A model generated the notes under the pieces. The model saw nothing but the letters and a program-made list of their open reading frames with translations, was not told where the DNA came from and did no database searches. Both the position numbers and the translations under genes were made by a program. From Bacillus_BD sp963708895 (GTDB taxonomy: Bacteria; Bacillota; Bacilli; Bacillales; Cytobacillaceae): a DNA stretch of 64,000 nucleotides. Position 1 is the first letter of the stretch, and each line of letters starts with the position of its first letter. Where the stretch lies: assembly GCA_963708895.1 (NCBI GenBank), contig CAVPUE010000001.1, positions 27,130-91,129 of the forward strand. The letters are read 5' to 3'. This document shows, in pieces, positions 59,632 through 64,000 of this stretch.

Positions 59632-60582
59632 TTAAATCACCCTCTGAACTGGAACTGGAACCATCGTTAATATGCGGTCCAATAGTTCTTCCGAAGTTAT
59701 CCTTGCAAATTTGGCATCTGCTTTTAGAATCAAACGATGAGCAAAGACAGCAGGGACTAAGACTTGTACATCATCTGGAACACAATAGTCTCTACCATAC
59801 ATAAAGGCATGTGCTTGAGCGGCCTTCATTAACGCAATTGAACCTCGAGGACTTACTCCCATATAGATATTTTCATGGTTTCTTGTCTGATTTGCGAGCT
59901 CAACAATATATCGCTTAACGGTTTCATCGACATAAACTAATTTGACTCTACTCTGTAATTCCAGCAATTGCTCTAATTCAATAACAGATTGGATTTCTTC
60001 AATCGGCGACACCTTTTGAACACGATTTAAAACTTCAATCTCTTCATCAAAATCAGGGTATCCCATTTTCATTTTGAGTAAAAATCGATCGAGTTGGGCT
60101 TCTGGTAGTGGATAAGTACCCTCATATTCAACAGGGTTTTGCGTAGCCATCACAAAAAAGGGCTTTTCTAAGTGATAGGTGACCCCATCTATTGTAACAC
60201 TTGCTTCTTCCATGGCTTCTAACAAGGCAGATTGAGTCTTTGGCGAGGTACGATTAATTTCATCAGCTAAAATAATATTCCCCATTAAAGGTCCCGGAAC
60301 AAATTGAAATTCCATTTCCTTCTGATTATAAATTGAAACACCGGTAATATCTGATGGCAATAAATCGGGAGTAAACTGGATTCGATTAAAATTAGCACCG
60401 ACTGACTTCGCTAGCGATCTTACCATCATCGTTTTTCCAACACCGGGAACATCTTCAAGCAAAACATGTCCTTCTGCTAATAAAGCCACAATGCTTAATT
60501 CTGCAACATTTCTTTTCCCAATCATAACCTTTTCAATATTATTTAAAATACTTTCTACAACCGGGTTCATCATTTCACCCAC
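59632..60582 (-). CDS. yeaC: YeaC, MoxR family AAA+ ATPase
   Basis: About 316-residue AAA+ chaperone-like ATPase. Walker A is in LLEDVPGVGKTMMVRSLA (around 40), Walker B in NIILADEINRTSPKTQSALLEAMEE (around 105), sensor 1 in FVMATQNPVEYEGTYPLPEAQLDRFL (around 145), and the sensor 2 region in GVSPRGSIALMKAAQAHAF. GTG at 60582 is favoured as start because AGGAGG is nine bases upstream; a TTG at 60588 is too near. First gene of yeaC-yeaD-yebA. MoxR proteins are thought to help insert cofactors or assemble complexes; the client here is unknown. Confidence 0.92.
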   Translation of the reverse strand: MGEMMNPVVESILNNIEKVMIGKRNVAELSIVALLAEGHVLLEDVPGVGKTMMVRSLAKSVGANFNRIQFTPDLLPSDITGVSIYNQKEMEFQFVPGPLMGNIILADEINRTSPKTQSALLEAMEEASVTIDGVTYHLEKPFFVMATQNPVEYEGTYPLPEAQLDRFLLKMKMGYPDFDEEIEVLNRVQKVSPIEEIQSVIELEQLLELQSRVKLVYVDETVKRYIVELANQTRNHENIYMGVSPRGSIALMKAAQAHAFMYGRDYCVPDDVQVLVPAVFAHRLILKADAKFARITSEELLDRILTMVPVPVQRVI

Positions 60583-60715
60583 AACCAAACCCCTCCTAAT
60601 TTGACTCCCATAACCAATTTATTTAAATTTATCTTTTTATGATTTTTATTACATTAATTCCATAAATTCAGTTAATTTTTCTACTCTTATTCTAAAATTT
60701 TTGTACAATAATTGC

Positions 60716-60770
60716 AAAAAAAGGTGCCTAACCCGATTATACATCCTTACATGCTTGGGTTAAACACCTT
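60716..60770 (-). terminator. Terminator of the 3D-domain gene
   Basis: On the minus strand AAGGTGTTTAACCC pairs with GGGTTAGGCACCTT (two internal mismatches) and TTTTTTG follows. Confidence 0.78.
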
Positions 60771-60805
60771 ATATATGATTACTCTATTTTAAGTTTACTT
60801 ATTAA

Positions 60806-60840
60806 TGGATGCTATTTTCATAAAATTTGTTGTTAAGAGC
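60806..60840. repeat. Solo end of the MITE-like repeat next to the 3D-gene stop codon
   Basis: GCTATTTTCATAAAATTTG followed by TTGTTAAGAG aligns with GCTGTTTTCGTAAAGTTTG and TTGTTAAAAT at 4583-4612, the left end of the element. It stops one base before the stop codon of the 3D gene. Match is about 30 bases, so chance similarity in AT-rich DNA is not excluded. Confidence 0.4.
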
Positions 60841-60841
60841 A

Positions 60842-62082
60842 TTAACGGACAATAATTTTTACCGTTTTACGTCCCCATTGTCTTGCTGCCGCATCACTTG
60901 ACATTAATACGTCAATTTTGTGACCTTTGATTGCACCACCAGTGTCTGCAGCAATTGCTTCTCCATAGCCTTCCACCCATACTCTTGAACCTAACGGAAT
61001 GACAGATGGATCTACGGCTATAAGTTTCATGTTAGGATTTGCTTTTACATTGATACCTGTAGCTGTTACTCCTGAACATCCGCTACAGTTAGGAGTATAA
61101 GCTGTTGCTGTAACATATAACTCTTTACCATTCGGTTTGCTTGTTGTTTTGCTCGTAGTTTCACTTGTTGTTTTACTTTTGTTATCATCTGATCTGTTAC
61201 TGTTATTGGTACTTGTTGTTTTACTTTGATTTGATTGACTTACTGTTTTATTGGCTGAAGCTTCTTGAGCTACCTGCTTTGCTTTAGCCGCTGCTTCTTC
61301 TTGAGCTACCTGCTTTGCTCTAGCTGCTGCGCTTCTTGTTCTCGTTTTAATTTTTCTTGTGCTGCTGTGATTTGCGCTTGAATCGCTGATTTTTCTTTTT
61401 CAGCTATTGTAATTTCACTTGCAACTTTATTATATTGCTCTTGAACTGCTGCAAGTTCTACTTGTCTATTTTGTAAATTTTGTTCTAGATTCGCTTGTTC
61501 AGTTGCTAACGCTGTGTATTGTTCATTTAAATGTTTCTCTTGTTCATCAATTGCAGCCTTTTCATCCTCAATTTGTTGAAGATCTTGCTGTTGTTGCGTT
61601 AATAATTCTTTATCAGCATTTAATATAGTAGAAGCCGCACTTGCACGACCTAATAAATCTGCTAAACTCTCAGAGTTAAGAATGACTTCTAAGAATATAT
61701 TCGTTTGATCTGTATGCTGTAAAGAAACTAGACGTTCTTGCATAATTCCTTTTCTAGCAAGCACCTTATCTTCTAAAATAACAATTTGCTCTTTCTTTTC
61801 TTCAATTAATTGTTTTGTTTCTTCAATGTTTTTTTGGATGGCATTAATATTTTTATTATTTTCAGTGATTTCATTCTCGATTGTTTGAAGATCAGCTTGT
61901 ACATTTTTCATTTCAGAAGTTAGCGCATCCTTTTGAGTTTCTTTTTCTTGGATAACCGCTTCACTTTGTTTTAATTGATTGTTTAGATCTTGACTTGTTT
62001 CTGCTGCATTTGCTACTACAGTTGTTGAAAGTAAAATGATACTTGTTAACCCTGCAGCAAATATCCTTTTTAAGGAACGCAT
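60842..62082 (-). CDS. Secreted CwlO/PcsB-type coiled-coil protein with C-terminal 3D domain (frameshifted in this assembly)
   Basis: Predicted cell-wall protein of 413 residues once joined. The signal peptide ends in VVANAAETS. Residues 30-250 form a long coiled coil of the CwlO/PcsB N-terminal type (LVSLQHTDQTNIFLEVILNSESLADLLGRASAASTIL). A missing base near 61330 (GAAGCGCAGCAG) hides the continuation through a Lys/Ala/Gln repeat and a Ser/Thr/Asn linker to a 3D domain: TATAYTPNC, GVTATGI, IAVDPSVIPLGSRVWVEGYG, AADTGGAIKGHKIDV, with the three conserved Asp residues seen in YocH and MltA-like lytic enzymes. Likely a peptidoglycan hydrolase or its relative. The upstream region has a WalR-type box on its promoter. 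Confidence 0.85.
61261..61319. repeat. Exact 23-base direct repeat inside the 3D-protein linker
   Basis: Copies at 61261-61283 and 61297-61319 (CTTCTTGAGCTACCTGCTTT plus GCT), period 36 bases, coding for two AKQVAQE units in the Ala-rich linker. Such in-frame repeats can expand or contract by slippage. Confidence 0.7.
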
Positions 62083-62135
62083 AAGACAACCCCTTTCTTC
62101 TAGTTATATTTATAACATAAGGAAAGGGGTCTTAG

Positions 62136-62164
62136 ATTACAGTTTCATTACAATACAAAGTCAA
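62136..62164 (-). promoter_or_regulatory. Promoter with WalR (YycF) box for the 3D-domain gene
   Basis: On the minus strand TGTAATGAAACTGTAAT (62152-62136) fits the WalR consensus TGTWAH-N5-TGTWAH exactly. The second hexamer is also the -10, 17 bases after the -35 TTGACT (62164-62159). The WalKR system controls cell-wall hydrolases such as YocH and CwlO in B. subtilis, so the site fits the gene. Confidence 0.7.
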
Positions 62165-62288
62165 TTACCTTAAAAAATATGACTTTATTCGTTAATATTG
62201 AACAAATAATTCCCTGTTTTTTCCACATTTGGTGGAATTTCCCTACTAGAGTTCATGTTATTTTGCTATTTTGACAGACTCTAGAATC

Positions 62289-63993
62289 CTAATAAGATAC
62301 GCCTGTACGTGTATGTGTCTTATTAAATTCCTCTATGTTTGGATCAAAGTATTTCTCTGTAAAATTTGCAACAAACTTATCATCTTTTAAATATCCTGAT
62401 GCCCAAGTAGGGTCCATTGTCAGCCAGCTTCCATCTACTTTAGCTTCAACCCATGCATGTCTTCCCGGAAAGACTCCACCACCTGCTCTCCCCTCAACAA
62501 ATCGAGCTTCAATATCACTAGCTCTTAGAAGTGCAACCGCTAAAAAAGCATAGTCCTGACAAACACCGGATTTCAATTCCAGCGTTTTTAATGCACTATC
62601 ATCCCATCTAAATTCATCATTCTTATATTTTTGTACATCATATGTCACATTCTGCGCTACATAATCATAGATAGCCCTTGCTTTTTCACGATCGTTCGTT
62701 TTGCCACTTGTAAGCTGATTTGCCAACTCTACAACTTTAGGATCATCGGATTGAATTCCTCTCGAAGGAAGAAGATCTCGTTCATCCTTTTCTGTCTTTG
62801 ATTTAACTTTAAACTGAGCAAAACCAAAGTATCTAAAGTAATCCCTATTTTCTTCACGAATTTCTGGAACACTCACAGTGACTTCATAAGTACCGGGCCC
62901 AAATCGCAGATAAAAAGAGTCATCAAATTGAAAGTTTTCAACAGGGATGACGTCGAGTGCTTCATCTTTACCTTTCTTGGTCGTCACATAAATATGAGTC
63001 GTTTCAGCCGCTAATTCAACGTTTGGATCAAGATTTCCTTTGATACGATACGTATTGTCCGCTTCCTCGCCACCAAAGGTTGGGTACTCCAATGTTACAC
63101 CGCGTTCCAAATACATTTTTGAAAACTCAATTGGTTCCTTCAGCTCATTTGATTTGTTATCTATTAAAATAGAAGTTCCTAATTGGTAATAGTTGTCCCG
63201 TTCTCCATCTGGAACAAGTACTTCTAGTTCATGTAAACCTTCGCCAAAAAACAAGGGAATATCATATGAAAATGCTCCGTTTTGAATCGGAATGACATGA
63301 TCCCATGTTTCTGAATCCTTTTTTAACACAACCATAACCGTATCATCGTCTGTTAATTTTCCAGCCTTACCTTTTAACGAAAAACTTCCATCCTCTTCTA
63401 TATAGCCGGAATCTAGATCAATAGCCAACTCAGCTTCATTTCCGAAAGGAGTATAGCTAATATCACGCTTCATTTCCGGATTTACATTATTAACTTTAAA
63501 ATCAATCGTGTCATAAAAATAATTTTCACGGTCTTTACTAGGAATCTGCACCGAAATCTTATATTCCCCTTCTCCATTGAAAAAGTGAATATCTTGCTTA
63601 AATTTCCCATCTTCAATCCCAGTATAATATTCATGCTGATTTCCAGCAGGTCCTTCTTCTGTTGAGGTGACCTTAATCCATAGCGTAATCCTCTTTCAAC
63701 TGGGAATAGTCATCAATGTTTCCTTCTACGACTACTTTTCCATTTACGGCAAATTCTTTATATTTTGGTGCTTTAAACGTTGCACCAATTTCCTCTCCAT
63801 AGGAGCTCATTTCAATCGGAATCAGTTCTAACTCAGCGTTTTTTTCCTCTGCCAGCAGGTCATATTGATCTTTTTCTTCCTTCTTTTCAGAACTTGCTTG
63901 ATTATCATCACTGCAGGCCGTTAAAAATAATAACCCGGTCAATAAAAAAACGAAGAATAGTAATCCTCTGTTTCTCATCATTTTCATCCCCAT
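62289..63993 (-). CDS. Lipoprotein with transglutaminase-like domain (frameshifted in this assembly)
   Basis: About 567 residues once joined. The N-terminus reads RGLLFFVFLLTGLLFLTACSDD, so the Cys after LTA is the lipid anchor. Several beta-rich repeats follow (GNIDDYSQLKEDYA, FSLKGKAGKLTDDDTVMVVLK, RIKGNLDPNVEL). The C-terminal 170 residues form a transglutaminase core: Cys in LKSGVCQDYAFLAVALLRA, His in FPGRHAWVEAKVDG, Asp in LTMDPTWASGY. An extra T near 63690 (GATTACGCTATGG) breaks the frame; removing it continues YAWIKVTSTEEG. The start ATG lies within the first seven codons at the window edge, so the exact start is uncertain. Probably a surface protein-processing or structural enzyme; substrate unknown. 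It ends about 200 bases from the 3D gene. Confidence 0.82.
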
Positions 63994-64000
63994 CTATCTT

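Noticed and set aside
62220..62240. TTCCAC/GTGGAA hairpin as a terminator of the transglutaminase lipoprotein
   Set aside because: The T-run lies on the wrong side for the minus-strand transcript.

Overview
The window is chromosomal DNA of a low-GC, endospore-former-type Firmicute of the family Bacillaceae. The support is gene content and order: purEKBCSQLFMNHD, pcrB-pcrA-ligA-camS, gatCAB, yerA/yerB/yerC and yeaC-yeaD-yebA-guaA are the blocks known from Bacillus subtilis. Strong AGGAGG ribosome sites, SigA-type promoters and Bacillus-type rRNA and purine riboswitches agree. I cannot assign the genus safely from the 16S copy by eye.

Layout. 1-1.5 kb: modAB (molybdate uptake, modC not adjacent). 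1.5-10.7 kb: mixed single genes: a DnaQ-like/BRCT exonuclease, an FMN-binding-type lipoprotein behind a CcpA-like site, dgkB, a MITE-like element, a CNNM/CBS membrane protein, HU, plsY, a DinB protein, a thioredoxin-like protein and putP. 10.8-18 kb: gatCAB, a YueI-type gene and the glyoxylate-bypass pair aceB-aceA. 17.9-27.6 kb: camS, ligA, pcrA, pcrB, yerC, yerB and an adenine-deaminase-like gene. 27.8-30.1 kb: an ArsB-type permease, a three-repeat protein of unknown function and a 43-residue protein. 30.3-43.8 kb: the complete 12-gene IMP operon, transcribed leftward from a promoter with paired PurBoxes and a guanine riboswitch. 43.85-44.0 kb: a small NETI-type gene. 44.1-49.15 kb: one rRNA operon (16S-23S-5S, no tRNA in the spacer) on the minus strand. 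49.3-51.05 kb: pbuG with its own PurBoxes and guanine riboswitch. 51.1-54.1 kb: pntAB. 54.4-60.6 kb: guaA and the yeaC-yeaD-yebA block. 60.8-64 kb: a WalR-type cell-wall protein (CwlO/PcsB coiled coil plus 3D domain) and a transglutaminase-fold lipoprotein.

How the genes work together. Purine metabolism dominates: de novo IMP synthesis, GMP synthesis (guaA), hypoxanthine/guanine uptake (pbuG) and adenine deamination are within about 30 kb. Two of these units share the same two-layer control (PurR operator plus guanine riboswitch). A second theme is the cell envelope: dgkB, plsY, pcrB, yebA, and the WalR-controlled 3D protein.

Data quality. At least eleven genes, several of them essential in relatives (ligA, gatA, gatB), are interrupted by single-base insertions or deletions; I count 14 clear events and one probable. 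In every case the protein continues in another frame with full family length when one base is removed or added. I read these as consensus errors in the assembly, not as decay, and annotate each gene over its full extent. Many small start-codon corrections (TTG/GTG with a strong ribosome site) are noted in the entries. I found no CRISPR array, prophage, defence island or biosynthetic cluster.
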